A stretch of 64,000 nt of DNA. Source: Rhytidiadelphus loreus (Eukaryota; Streptophyta; Bryopsida; Hypnales; Hylocomiaceae). The notes beneath the pieces are model-generated. The model saw only the letters and a list, made by a program, of their open reading frames with translations. It was not told the DNA's origin and did no database searches. Positions 20,482-32,414 of the stretch are shown in pieces; within the stretch, counting starts at the first letter, position 1, and each line of letters opens with the position of its first letter. A program made the translations under genes and the position numbers. The stretch is taken from positions 21,898,863 through 21,962,862 of the forward strand of contig OX344761.1 of the NCBI GenBank assembly GCA_947034895.1. Direction: 5' to 3'.

Positions 20482-22500
20482 CTGTGAGCCCTCAAGTTGG
20501 CACTTGGAACTCTGAACTTATTTTTCGCGATTTTTAGTTAATTTTTTAGTGAAAAATAGGAAAAAACATATAAAAATACAATTATTGTGGGTTTTGGTAG
20601 AAGTCCCTACCAAAGAGGTGTGTAATGGCCTTAAATGCGTGAAACACGTAAGACGTTACATTTTCACTAATTTTAGGTCTTATTAGTATAAATAAGTAGT
20701 TAAGTCAGTAATTCCGAGCGATGTGAGAATTTGAGAGTTAACCAGTCCTAGTGTCTTGTTCATGTAATACAATACATATAAGTATACATGTAACAAACTG
20801 GTTAAAAGTTAGAGTCTAGTCAGAGTCAGTCCAAATCCAACTCGAAAGGGTTAGATTTATTGTTTGCAGGTAATTTTGAGAAATATATTCATTCACAGAC
20901 CAAGATGGAGGAAATGATGATTGGAACATATAGAGAGGTGCTTTTCTAGGTCAAAGCATGCCATGAGGTCAAATAGAAGCCCAATCATCCAAGATTCCCC
21001 CGGTATCAAGAATAATTTCCCCTCCGGGTGGAAATTATTAAAGAATTGCTAAAAATAGCATTCTTATTGGAGATTTGGTTTTGCCCGTAGTTGATGGACA
21101 TCTTGTAGAAGATTGCCCAAAAGTTTCGGGATTTTACAAAACTCCACGATGACTCCATGAGAAGTCAACCGCTTAAAACTGCATTCATAAATTCCTAGAA
21201 ATTACCAATGTTGCGGTAAAATCTCACTAAAAATTAGGATAGTGTTTTGTGTGCCAATAAAGAGCCATTTCAAGTTTGAAGACATTCCGGCATTCCCAAG
21301 TACCAGAATTAGAACCGACAGCGAATTTTACAAGAATTTACAACTTGGCGGCGGGTTGACCGATGAACCAGGAGCTAGCGGTGTCCGAATGGAGTGTTTC
21401 AAGGGTCAATTCTTACTCCCACAAATATTCTAAACCACCCAGGACCGACAGTTTCATCAAAAGACGCAAACTCCAAAAGTTAGCTTTTTAACTTTTGTTC
21501 TGAGTTACCGTGACTCAAATTTGCGCTTTAAAACGACTGGGGAGGTAGGGGTAAGGGGTCCCTTAGGCTAATTGGGGTCTTCTGAACGCGATGGCGCAGT
21601 TTGTTTTCAGTTTCAAGTTGTCCCTCAAAAGATAGAGAGGGTCAGCCCTTAGTTTGACTTTTAAAAGGTAATTTTTGATTAATCTGGGTTGATTTTGCAA
21701 ATATCTCTTGTAAAATCGAAGATTGGATTTGCCCAAGATGCTTGTCTTGCGTAAGAAGCCATCTTTTGGACTAAAGAAAGACAATTTGGAACTAACCCTA
21801 GATTAAAACACAAAATATCTTGGTTAATTAGGTAGGTTTTCAAAATATCTTTGGGAAAATCAAATATTTGATTTGGGAAAAGATTCTAAGGCCATTTAGG
21901 GCCTAGAAGGAACTCGCTTGAGAACCTTCCTTCCCATTAAACAAAGATTATTTTGAAAATACGTTTAGGTAGTTTAGCAAAATATCTAGATTGAAAGTAA
22001 AAGATAATTTACGAACAACTTACCGGGGAGGGGCCGGGAGCGAGTATATAAGGCCCTTCCTCGAGGTTGTTCGTGGCCCTCATTCTTTGTTTCATTCTTG
22101 TTGTTGCTCTTGTCGTGCTACCGACACTTGTCGGAGCACTTTTTAAGCCAAAATTTGGCTATTTTCTTCTATTTTCTTGTATTCTCTTGTACTTTGAAGG
22201 TCCGGAGGGCCCCTTCAAAGTTTTGTTTTCTTTTCTTGTTGAATTTGGAGGCTTCAAGCCCCAAAACTTTGCTTTTCAAAGAGTTTAGGTGGAGAAAATT
22301 CCCTAACTCTAGTATTGTTTGTGTTAACTAACTTATTTCTTGAATTTGGAGGCTTCAAGCCCCAAAACTTTGACATTTTGGGAGTTGTGGGAGTAATGCC
22401 CAAACTCTACTTTGATATTGTTGTTCTTTTGATACTAACCAACCATTTGTGTGAATTGAGAATAGTCTGTGAACTTAAAACTTTAAAGCGGCGAAGCTAG
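20482..22500 (+). repeat. LTR-like repeat C, plus orientation
   Basis: Starts TGTGAGCCCTCAAG; the reverse complements of 28553 (copy A) and 31033 (copy B) start the same way. Shared landmarks in order: CAC TTGG near the start, ATGACTCCATGAGA near 21147, GCGGTAAAATCTCACTAAAAATTA near 21215, and a TATA box at 22045-22051. The TATA box is followed by an R/U5-like stretch. The 3' edge is not resolved. No protein coding. Confidence 0.6.
22045..22051 (+). promoter_or_regulatory. TATA box of LTR-like repeat C
   Basis: TATATAA follows a GC-rich block (GGGGAGGGGCCGGGAG). It sits at the same relative place as TATAAAA in copies A and B, which supports a conserved core promoter. Confidence 0.55.
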
Positions 22501-22740
22501 ACTTTGCCAAAAGGTTTTGAGCATCACCACGTGCCAAAACTCGTTGTATAATGGGTGTTTGGTTTGAATAGTTACTAATGTTCGGTTAAACACTGTCATG
22601 TGTACCTCCTTTAGTGATTAAACTTAAAACTTTGCTTTGAATTTTGGAAATTAGTTTTTAATGTTCGGTTAAACACTGTCATGTGTACCTCCTTTAAGAA
22701 CTAAGTTTTCAAAATACTAGTTTGGGTCCTTGGACACTGG

Positions 22741-22945
22741 TTATTCCTGGGGTTGCTCCCGCACGGCGGAGCTTTGACTTTGAAACCTGGAAACGGGTAC
22801 TTGAAACTTTAATTTGACTGTTAATTCCTGGGGTTGCTCCCGCACGGCGGAGCTTTGACTTTGAAACCTGGAAACGGGTACTTGAAACTTTAATTTGACT
22901 GTTAATTCCTGGGGTTGCTCCCGCACGGCGGAGCTTTGACTTTGA
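22741..22945 (+). repeat. 81-bp tandem repeat, about 2.5 copies
   Basis: CCTGGGGTTGCTCCCGCACG starts at 22746, 22827 and 22908. The units are nearly identical and contain CGGCGGAGCTTTGACTTTG. The period is a multiple of three, which creates spurious minus-strand ORFs. Confidence 0.95.
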
Positions 22946-23294
22946 AAGGTTAAAATTTACTTTTAAACTGACCATCTAATTGTGGATTTAACCCCGCATG
23001 GCAAAGCTTTGAAACTTTTACAAGAATCAAAAGAATCACATCCCTTGAAGCTTATTTAAGGTCTAAAATCCCTTGAAACATTTCTCTTTGCTTGTACAAG
23101 TGGTGGAGGTATTGGTCCTCCAAAACTTTTTTATTGTTTTTTTGATGTGTTGTACCCTTATTTCAATTCCTTTAAAATTTAGTTAAAATAATTCTTGTCT
23201 TAAGAATTATTTTTCATATTATTGTTTTCTTTGTTAGTGGTCACTACTAACGGAAAAGGCGTGTTTGATTGTTAGAATAACCAAAATTTCAGGT

Positions 23295-23600
23295 GGTAAA
23301 AGAAATTCAAACCAGCCCGACCAGCTTGTAAGAAATTCAGATCGACCCAACCAGCCCGAAGGAAGTTCAAACTAGTAAGACTAGCCCGAAAGGAATTCAG
23401 ACCGGCCGAATCCAGACCAGCCCGAAGGAAGTTTAGACCGGCCGACGGAGTCCAGACCAGCCCGAACGCTGAACGGGGAGAACGCTGGAACCGACGGGGA
23501 ACGCTGAACGGGGGAACGCGGGAAACGATGGGGAACGCTGAACGGGGGAACGCGGGAAACGACGGGAACACTGGAGCGACGGGGGAAGGACGAACGGAAC
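23295..23600 (+). repeat. GC-rich minisatellite downstream of repeat C
   Basis: Imperfect units of about 20 bp (CCCGAAGGAAGTTCAGACCAG type) give way at about 23465 to units of the type GAACGCTGAACGGGGGAACG. A similar GC-rich minisatellite with a different unit sits beyond copy A at 25930-26530. Confidence 0.75.
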
Positions 23601-25929
23601 TGCGAGGCGCCCAATCAGTGCACGACACGTGGCAGTCCCGAGGAGGACCGAACGGCAGCAGGCTGAAGCACGAAGGACAGGGAGCACCGAAGTTCATAAG
23701 CAACAGAACGATCCATCATACATACAGTACGTGCCTTTCAAATTGGTTACAGGACTTCAAACTTGAAAATCATTCATGGTTGGCAGTTGCCATCGCCACA
23801 ACCAAAATTTTTAAGTTGTCAACTAAAACTTTGAACACTAAGTTCCTGATCGAAGTCATCTCATCCAACCTTCACATCTCTACAAGCACACACAACTTGT
23901 CTAAACTTTTGCAAAACTAAATAAGAAGACACTTAGGGGAAGGGAAGAACTAATAGGAGAAAGGAATGTGAGTATTTCCACACGTGAAGGAATTAGAAGA
24001 CTAAAAAACTATTAAGGTTAGAATCTAACTATTCATCAATTAATTGTTTTAGTATTGTTTATTCGTTTTATTCCTTTTCCTATTCATTGATAGATTTGTT
24101 TTAGATTATTTAAGATTATTTTATTAGAATACTATTCATTCGGTTGGTTTTAGTTATTAATTAGGATTCCAAATCCAAATTAGTTGTTTGTTTGTAGTTT
24201 GGGGGATTTGTTTTATTAGGCCTAATAAGCCAAAACAATAAAAACAAACAACAACTAATATCTTGGAATATTTAATAAAATAACTATTAAAAAATTGGCA
24301 ATCGAATAAAACTACTATTCATTGAAAACTTAGGAAATATGAATTAAATTCATCATTTAATTTAAATTCCTAAAATCAAAGGATTAGTTTTAAATTGCCA
24401 AAACTAACAAATTTGGACTTTTTAGATAGGTTTTAAAACAAGAATACTAAGATTTCTTCCAAATTCATGAAAGACAATGGAGAATTTCGAGGAGACGATT
24501 ATGATGGTGTTTTGCGATGATGGGACGATCGACATCCTCGACACCAAGGTATGATTTCAAATTTTATCTTTTGTCTTTTCTTTTGCTTTCATTCTTTTAA
24601 AATTTAGACTAGAAAATTAAAACTAACAAGATTAACCAATAAGAATCCAATAGCTAGTAGAATTTAAATTATTAGAAAACCTTCGAAAATTCATCTAAAA
24701 TCGTAAAAAGTAATAATTAGATTAACTTTGAATTAATTTGGAAAACGAAATAGTAATCTCATCCAAAAGAATCTCAAAAGGAATCTAATTTAATTTAGGA
24801 ACTTAGGAAATATTAGAATAATTAGGGGAAGTCAAAACCTAATTCATCTACTTATTCTCTCGAAAATTATTAAAGGAAGGAATTCCATCCAACCAAGGGG
24901 AATTTTCATCCATTTAAAAGTTTTCACCTAAAAGCTCTAAATTCTTACTTTTTAGCTTAACAAGAAGTTAATCAATCACTTTACTCATAAAAACCATAAA
25001 AACCTAAAAATTCATTAAAATTAGAATAATAACTTAGAATTAGGATTAATTAAAGAACAATTAGGAATATTCTCAAGGCACGATTAAGGAATCTTTTGAA
25101 ACCATAATCTTTTAGAGAATCTTTTGAAGATTCCAAATCCACCTTTTACTTTTAAAATTACTTTACTTTGAAGGATAAAAGAGTGGATGAAGATTTGACC
25201 TAATTTTGGATGAAAAATCTTAAAATAGGTCAAAATTAGGTTTTCTCTAAAAATTCCATTAGTTAATTTAATCAACTTTTTAACCCTGAAATTTGGATTT
25301 ATTTTATATTATTTTGCTATTTTTAGTTGACAGATGAAGTTTTTAGGATAGAATTAGGTACGAATTTCATCCACACATAACTTTCATTAGGAACATCAGA
25401 ATCCAACTTGCTTTACCATTTTGGAAAGGGCAATTTGTATTCTTTGATTTAGTTTAGGTAAAATTTTAGTTTAGTTAGAAGTTTAAATCACAATTACTAA
25501 CTCTCAACAACCTTTATTTCTTAACTATTAGAGTGTTTTGAAGTACTTAATTTAGGTAAAAATCAACATAACAAAGTGTCCATTGCTTGGAAGGCCAAAG
25601 AACACTACGTTTACATTGCACCCTTACAATTTGCTAACTTATGCCGCTAGAACCTGTGTGCAACTTTCTGACTTAAGGGTGGAGTTAGAAACACTCACAC
25701 CTCCCTTCCTCCCCCATTCGAAGGTGGTTGCCCGTGGTTGTTTTTTGCAGGGAAGTGGTGGTGTTGCTATGACATTGGTGTGACTCCTTGGTCTTGACTA
25801 GCTTTTAGTTACCCCATGCGTGTAGGCAAGCTTTTGTATTGTCTTCCTATCTCCTCGTTAGTTCCCTTCTTCCCCCTAGCTAACTCTATCTTTTAGCTTA
25901 GGTCCGTCCGATTTGGGGATTTAAACTCA
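23600..25929. other. AT-rich, no gene recognised
   Basis: Long AT-rich stretch. A 25-codon frame at 24477-24554 (MENFEETIMMVFCDDGTIDI...) ends exactly at a good-looking AAG|GTATGA donor and is GC-richer than its flanks. I see no partner exon. Nothing else is supported. Confidence 0.3.
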
Positions 25930-26535
25930 ACCCTGCAAGTTGAGACCCCTCCCCTAGCAGTTGAGACCCCACTCGGTAGACTGAACCCACCCCGCAACTG
26001 GACCCTCTCCCCCGACTAAGCCCCTCCCCGCAATTAAGCCCTCTCCCCTGACTAAGACCCTCACCCGGCGACTGAACCCACCCAGCAGACTGAGACCCTT
26101 CCTCGTGACTGAGATCCACCCCGCAACTGGACCCTTTCTCTCGACTGAGCCCCTCCCTGCAGCTGAGCCCTCTCCCCCGACTGAGACCCTTACCCGGCGA
26201 CTGAACCCACCCGGCAGACTAAGACCCACCCGGCGACTGCACCCTTACTCGGCGATTGGACCCTCTCCCCCGACTGAACCCTTCCCTGTGACTGAACCCT
26301 TCCCTGTGACTGAACCCTTCCCCGTGACTGGACCCTTACCCGACAGACTAGACCCCTCCCCGCAGCTGAGCCCTCTCCCCCGACTAAGACCCTCACCTGG
26401 CGACTGGACCCTTACCCGGCAGACTAGACCCACCCCGTAGCTGAGCCCTTCCCCGTGACTGAGACCCTTCCCCACAGGTGAGCCCTTCCCCGGCAGACTG
26501 TACCCAACCCCGGTAGACTGTGACCCTTTTTGGGG
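25930..26535. repeat. About 18-bp minisatellite
   Basis: C-rich units of the type CCCTTCCCCGTGACTGAA and variants. Consecutive near-perfect 18-bp copies lie at 26278-26335, and more diverged ones fill the rest. The long frames across it are by-products of the repeat. Confidence 0.9.
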
Positions 26536-26689
26536 ATTTTTTATGAACTATCAAAGCACAATGGCTATTACTAAATGGATGGTAGATAGACTCTACTAGA
26601 CTTGAGTGACCGTTTTTTGAACGCTAAACTTTGAATAGTTCCCAAAGGTTTTGGAAACTAAACTTTGGAATTGGCCACTAGGGGGGTAC

Positions 26690-28553
26690 AAAGCTTCGCT
26701 ATCAATTTGGTTTTAACACCAAATTTAGGATTGCCGCTCCCTAGAGGTTCAAAGCTCCGCCGTTTGGTGAATGTTTAACACACAATTTAGGACTGAACTT
26801 GGACACGGAAAGGTGGGGTTTGATTGCCCCCGGGGGGGGAACTACTCCACTCTTTTCCAACACAACGAAAAGACGTGGCAATGCGAAATGAGAGACTTAG
26901 TTAGTAATGGAAGTAACACGTGGTTAGTAAAAAAGAGGTTAGTATACCATGGACGACATAAAACTAGAGGCCCCCAAAGTGGCATCGCCAAGGTACGGTG
27001 GAGGGTGGCTCTAGGGTTAGTAAGGGACACACAAGAAGGACAATTGGAGATACTTGGGTAGAAGTAAGGCCCTCAAAGAACACGCAAGAGTTTACAAAAG
27101 AAACAAAGGTGAAGGGCCTCCCACAGACCTTCAACACTACAATGAAATAACAACAAAGAAAGGAGCAAAGTGCTCCAAAAACACCGTGGGGAGTTTTGGC
27201 AAACACCAAAACATAAAAAGAGGTCGAACCCACGGACCCAAAACAAGCATTGGGGGTGTTTTGGGAGAGAGAAGGGCCCCCTTTTATAGGTTTCCAAGGG
27301 CCCACTCCCCCCCTCGACGAGTAACCTCATCCATCCGAATTTTCATCCAATTTTGAGATTTTCACCTAATTTTGGGTTTTACACTGGTCCTATCTTCTAA
27401 CTTTTGGAGTTTAGCTCGGAATTGCAAACGGATTGCGCCAATGGCTTCAGAATGCCATTTTTAGCCTACAAGATCCCCTGCCCCCTATTTCTATCACAAA
27501 AAACCCATCTGAAACTAGTGCTAACTAGGGCCAATTAAAAGGGTAAAAACCTAATTTTGGGGGTTTACCTCTTTTGGCCTGGGTAACTAGCTAGGGTTGT
27601 TGGGGAGGCTCTAGGGAGTAAGAAAAGACTCCTTGATGTCTTCGTTCTGACTTCGTACACTCCCGGGACGCCGGTCAACCCCGCAAAGATCTTGTCGTAA
27701 ATCTTAATTGGGGGAATGTTGTCAATTTCGGCTGTCTCCCGCTATCGGAACATCGTGAAATTTGTCGGGGCGCGTTATTAACATAAAAGATGCTAGTCTA
27801 ATTTTTAGTGAGATTTTACCGCGGCCTGGGTATTTTCCATGAATTTCCCAACGTGGCCTTTGGCAGTTGACTGCTCGGAAAAAGATCCTTTTGGAGATCA
27901 GAAAAAACCAAGACTTTTGGGAGAACCTCTCATGGAGTCCCCCAAGCCACGTGCCAAGTCTTGGGCTAATCTGGCACACAGTCGGTGGCGAGGTGAAAAC
28001 TGACTTTGGTTGAATCACCGGCAGTCAGGGAATCTTTCACACGTGAGGGAATCTTGGCGAATGGATTTCGCCGTGGATACCCCGACATGTTCCAGATCCA
28101 AGAACACTATCCGGCGGCTGTGAATTCCTTCATGCGGCCTGTCTGGGACAAGTAACACCTGCAAGCTAACAATTTGGATTCCTAATGTTTCGTCGGTGGA
28201 ATGGGGAAACTAGAACCTATCTTTGGAGATTTACGTGGGGACCTCCCTAACTCTCCTAAGACCAATTTAGCCTATCATGATCACATGCAATGGGTTTGGG
28301 CTATTTTGGGTAAGTTCCCAGTAGCCCTATTGTTTTCCACTATTTACGGGTTCTAACCTATATACAAGTGGGTTTTAAGGGTAATCTATGGATAAGAGGC
28401 TATTTATGACCAAATGCTATACTGGTACGTAACATACCTATTTTGGTTCTACACTCTTTTTTGGGCTTTTTGTAGTACTTTATGCCTTAATTGGTAATAA
28501 ACTAAAAAAAAGAAAACAATGAGTCCCAAGTGACGAATTTGGGGCTCACAGCA
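26690..28553 (-). repeat. LTR-like repeat A and leader, minus orientation
   Basis: Read on the minus strand it starts TGTGAGCCCCAAATTCG at 28553, has the conserved AATTTTTAGTGAGATTTTACCGCGG (plus-strand reading) near 27800, and has a TATA box at about 27282-27288. A leader-type region with CCCCCAAAGTGGCATCGCCAAGGTAC near 26970 follows. It aligns by eye with copy B (28690-31033), and more weakly with C in opposite orientation. No ORF of element type is present, so it is a solo LTR or part of a non-autonomous element. Confidence 0.6.
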
Positions 28554-28689
28554 CTCCACTCTTTTTTTAACTAAAACAAAGAGGACTGGACACGACACAA
28601 CATGTATAGGACTTTAGGTTTGTAACAAGGAAGAGAGTGACCCAATGGTTAGTAGCAAGTGATTAGTACAAATTTTGTAAGCAAAACAA

Positions 28690-31033
28690 GGAACTAGAGG
28701 CCCCCTAAAGCAACATTGTCAAGGTACGGTGGGAAATAAGTTCTTGGGTTAGTACAATGATGAGGATTGTCTATAAAAAGTGAGTGAACCACTCAAAATC
28801 TCGAATACAAAACTTGCAAGCAAAAGGTGTAGAAATTCAAAACCAAAGTAACAACAAGGAACTGGAGGCCCCCCAAAGCAGCATCACCAAGGTATGGTGG
28901 GAAGTAAGCTCTAGAGTTAGTACAACGTAAGGATCCAAAAAGGTGAATGACCAACTCAAACACAACACTCACAAGGAAGAAGGCATAGACACTCAAAATC
29001 AAAGTAACAACAACGTGTAGAGGGACCCCCAAAGTCTTCTATACTCCTCAAAAAAAAATGGCTCAAACAATGCCTAAAAACATTACTTAAGATTTTTGGC
29101 CTAAAGGCCAAAATCTTTAACACAAAGTGAACCCAATAGACCCAAGTACAAGAAAGGGGGTGTTTTGAGAGGAAGAAGGATGCCCTTTTATACTCTTCCA
29201 AGGACCTTCCTTTCCTCTTTCTAACCTAAATAACCCTATCACTTTAGATTTTCATCCTTATCTTTTAGGATTTTCACCTCTTTAGGATTTTTTCAATCTC
29301 TAACTTTTGGAAATCAACTCCAAATCACAAACAAATTGCGCCATTGGCTTCAAAAGACTATTTTTAGTCTACAAGAGTCTCTTCCCCTGGCTTCTCTTGC
29401 AAAAAACTCATCGACAACTAGTGCCAACTGAAATCAATAAAAGGTAAAAAAACTAACTTTTGGAGGTTACATTTTATGATAAGGGGGACTAGCTAGGGTT
29501 GTTGGGAGGAATCTAGGGAGTAAGAAAAGACTCATTGTTGACTTCTTTCCGACTCCGTGTGCTCATGGGACGATGGTCAACTCCATGTAAATCTCACCAT
29601 ATTTGATATTTGGAAGATTGTTGGTGATTCAAACACCTCTCGCTATCAAAACACTTTGAAACTTGTTGGAGTGCATTATTAACATAAAAGAAGCTAACTT
29701 AATTTTTAGTGAGATTTTACCACAACCTGGAAATTTCCCATGAATTTTCCCTCATGGATTTAAACGGTTGACTGTTCGGAAAGGGTATCTTTGCAAGTCA
29801 AAAAATTCCGAAATTTCTTAGGGAACCTCTCATAGAGATTTCCAAGAGTTGAGCAAAGCCTTGTGTTGATCTTGTGCATGCTTGGCAAGAAGGGAAAAAT
29901 TGGCCTTCCCTGATTTACCTACAGTTAGGGATCTTCCACATGCAAGGGAATCTTGGCGGATGGATTTCACCTTTGACTTCCCAGCATGTTTCCAAACTTA
30001 AATCACTATTTGATGGCTATATATTCCTCTACTAGGGTAGATGCATACTACGCTGGACCAATATGGACTGTTACAGTCCTTAATTCAGTAGGATGTTTTG
30101 GAATTCCTATAATTTCAAATAGAGACAAGTCGTGCAATATTGAAAAGGACACATTTTCATGTTGTATACTTGATTATCTATGCATTGCAAAAGAAATCTT
30201 GTCCAAATAGTTTATATTCTATTTGTAAAGGACTTTCATATGGACTTTTTATATACTGTCACACTCCAGAGCATTCACCATAAAGATTCATTGATCAATA
30301 AAGAATTCAAATATTTTACAAAAGAAGGAATTATATTTAAGTAGGATTATATATGATAAAACTCTTAGGTTTAAAATATGTAGAATTGGACACCTAAATT
30401 GGTAGATATGGACTATTACATGGCCAAAATTGGCACCAAATTTTGGGGGTAAATTTAACACACTTAAAGTTGGAATTTTGACATGTTGTCTTCACTAATT
30501 GTTTACACTAAGAGGTCATCTAAGATGGTATTTCTTTAAAATCTCTATTTTTGTCTTTTTCTATCCTAATTTCCCACCCATTCATTCCATTCACTTCAAA
30601 AATGGACTAAATATACGCCACTTTTGGTCCACCATAGTATGCATCTACCCACTAGCATGTCTTGAGAAAGTGACTCCTGCATGCTAACAATTGGGGTTTT
30701 AAATATTAAGGTTACATGTATTGGGTTTCTCTATCATGTAGGGATCTCTCTATCTCTCCTTGAACCAATTTATCCAAGCATGGTCACATGCACTGATTTT
30801 AGGCTATTTTGGATAAATTCCCTACAAGCTTGTTGATTCCCACTATTTCATATGTACAAGAGTGGATTTGGAGGATATTCTAGGGGTAAAATTTTATTTA
30901 TGACCAAAGGCTATATTGGCATGTGACATGCTTATTTTGATTCTATACTCTTTTTTGAGTTTTTTGTATAATATTATGACTTAAATTACAATAATCTAAA
31001 AAAAAATCCCAAGTGACAAATTGAGAGCTTACA
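28690..31033 (-). repeat. LTR-like repeat B, minus orientation, with an insertion
   Basis: Its start on minus (TGTAAGCTCTCAATTTGTC at 31033) matches copy A. Further shared landmarks: TTTATGACCAAANGCTATA near 30900 (28400 in A), AATTTTTAGTGAGATTTTACC near 29705, TATA box at 29186-29192, and two leader motifs CCCCCxAAAGCArCATxxxCAAGGTA near 28690 and 28870. The U3 is about 1.84 kb against 1.26 kb in A. The difference is explained by the 616-bp element at 30035-30650. Confidence 0.6.
30035..30650. mobile_element. MITE-like element with TIRs inside repeat B
   Basis: Ends are inverted repeats: GGGTAGATGCATACTACGCTG at left and the reverse complement of CACCATAGTATGCATCTACCC at right. It is flanked by ACTA on both sides (30031-30034 and 30651-30654). 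The related copy A lacks the insert at the matching point (near 28110-28150), which gives an empty site. No transposase is encoded. The superfamily is uncertain; the GGG start recalls PIF/Harbinger, but the duplication is not TWA. Confidence 0.8.
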
Positions 31034-32280
31034 GCTGGTCATTAGAGACAATAACTATGCACGTTGTTCAAAACACTTCGCTACTTTAGTTTGCATAGCT
31101 TCTACATGAATGTGAAAATTCCAAAGCCAATGAGAATGTGTTACTTGTCAATGCCTAACATCCCTGTGTCAGGGAATTCAATTTTTTGTTATCTTCAAAA
31201 TGTTTTGTCATTTATAGCTCAATCTATAGGCAAGCACAACAACAAGATCTGTCTTCCTGCTTGGGTAGCTCTAGCATGTTACTAGGGCACTTTGGAAATA
31301 AAACTTGAATGTTTATATTGCAACGCATGCTCATTGCAAGATCTCTAACTCCTCAACCCTTTTGGAATTGCTCAAGAATCTTGCTTCTTGTCTTCATGTT
31401 GTCGTTGCTACAATTTACCTCATATTTTTTCCAACCATGTGTGTGGAAGTTATGACCTCAATTCTTCACCAACTCACACATGCCCATTCATGTCAATGCT
31501 TCCATTTTGCCAGTCAAAGCTCATAATCTTCAAGGGCATGGCCATTTCTCCCAATTTCACTTCTGATTACTATTATTTCCATGTGCACACACCAAATCCT
31601 ATGGTTACTTATTCTATCCACCATTGCAATTTCAAAACAAACTTCATGGAATTGGTTGCACATTTTGGATCTTTTTCTACTTTCCTGATGACTCCAGTCA
31701 CTCTAGGGCTAAACAATTTTGCAGATATGTTGTTCAGATATGCTGATGGGAAAAAATTTCACATTTAGAGAAATAGATTTCAAAATAATTCCATATTTTT
31801 TCACATTTTTTTCCTCAAAAACAAAATTACCATGAATTTTATTCATGAAGATTCCGTTCAAACTATTCTTATTATATAGATTGATATATTTCCAACCATA
31901 GGTTGATTACAAAATTGACCGTGCTTCAATGTAGGTGATAATTGTGGCTTCCAAAATACATCTTGTGACCATTGTATGCTTTCAATGTACACCTCCCTAA
32001 CATTTGTGTTGCACCTGCTTTACGTTGGCTATCACCTAACTATGTGAGTTGTCACCTACACCACAACTGATTGGAAACAAAGAGCCTACCTAGCAAAAAT
32101 GGGTGATTGGTCAGAAAGAAATCGGCTCCCTTTCATGTTCCAAAGCCTTTAGTTTAGTTGGTGGCTTCATTGTTTATTATTTGGTGAACCTATACTCTAG
32201 CAATAATCTAAGTTAGGGGGACAAATTCATCTAGCAACAATTTTGAATTGAGAACCAAATATTTAGCTTCAAAGACTATA
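31034..32280. other. No gene recognised
   Basis: AT-rich. Overlapping open frames at 31064-31768 encode Phe/Tyr-rich sequence (ISPNFTSDYYYFHVHTPNP) that I cannot assign. An element remnant is possible. Confidence 0.3.
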
Positions 32281-32411
32281 CACTAGAAGAAAACTATGAT
32301 TTTCTGTGTTTTTCTGTGTTTTGATTGCATTTTGACTACGTTTTGAAATGGGAACTCAACAAAAATAAGGTGACGTGTTTTCAGGGATTTTAATACGGTT
32401 TTCTTCTAGTG
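32281..32411. mobile_element. 131-bp CACTA-type MITE
   Basis: Perfect 14-bp terminal inverted repeats, CACTAGAAGAAAAC and GTTTTCTTCTAGTG, close to the common plant CACTA end CACTACAAGAAAA. A 3-bp direct flank ATA lies on both sides (32278-32280, 32412-32414), the duplication length of the CACTA superfamily. No coding capacity. Confidence 0.85.
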
Positions 32412-32414
32412 ATA

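Noticed and set aside
22709..22975. Minus-strand repetitive protein-like frame (SKSKLRRAGATPGIN repeats)
   Set aside because: The 81-bp tandem period is divisible by three, which keeps a frame open without selection.
26105..26440. 111-codon Pro/Thr-rich frame
   Set aside because: It is produced by translating the 18-bp minisatellite; other frames and the opposite strand are open for the same reason.
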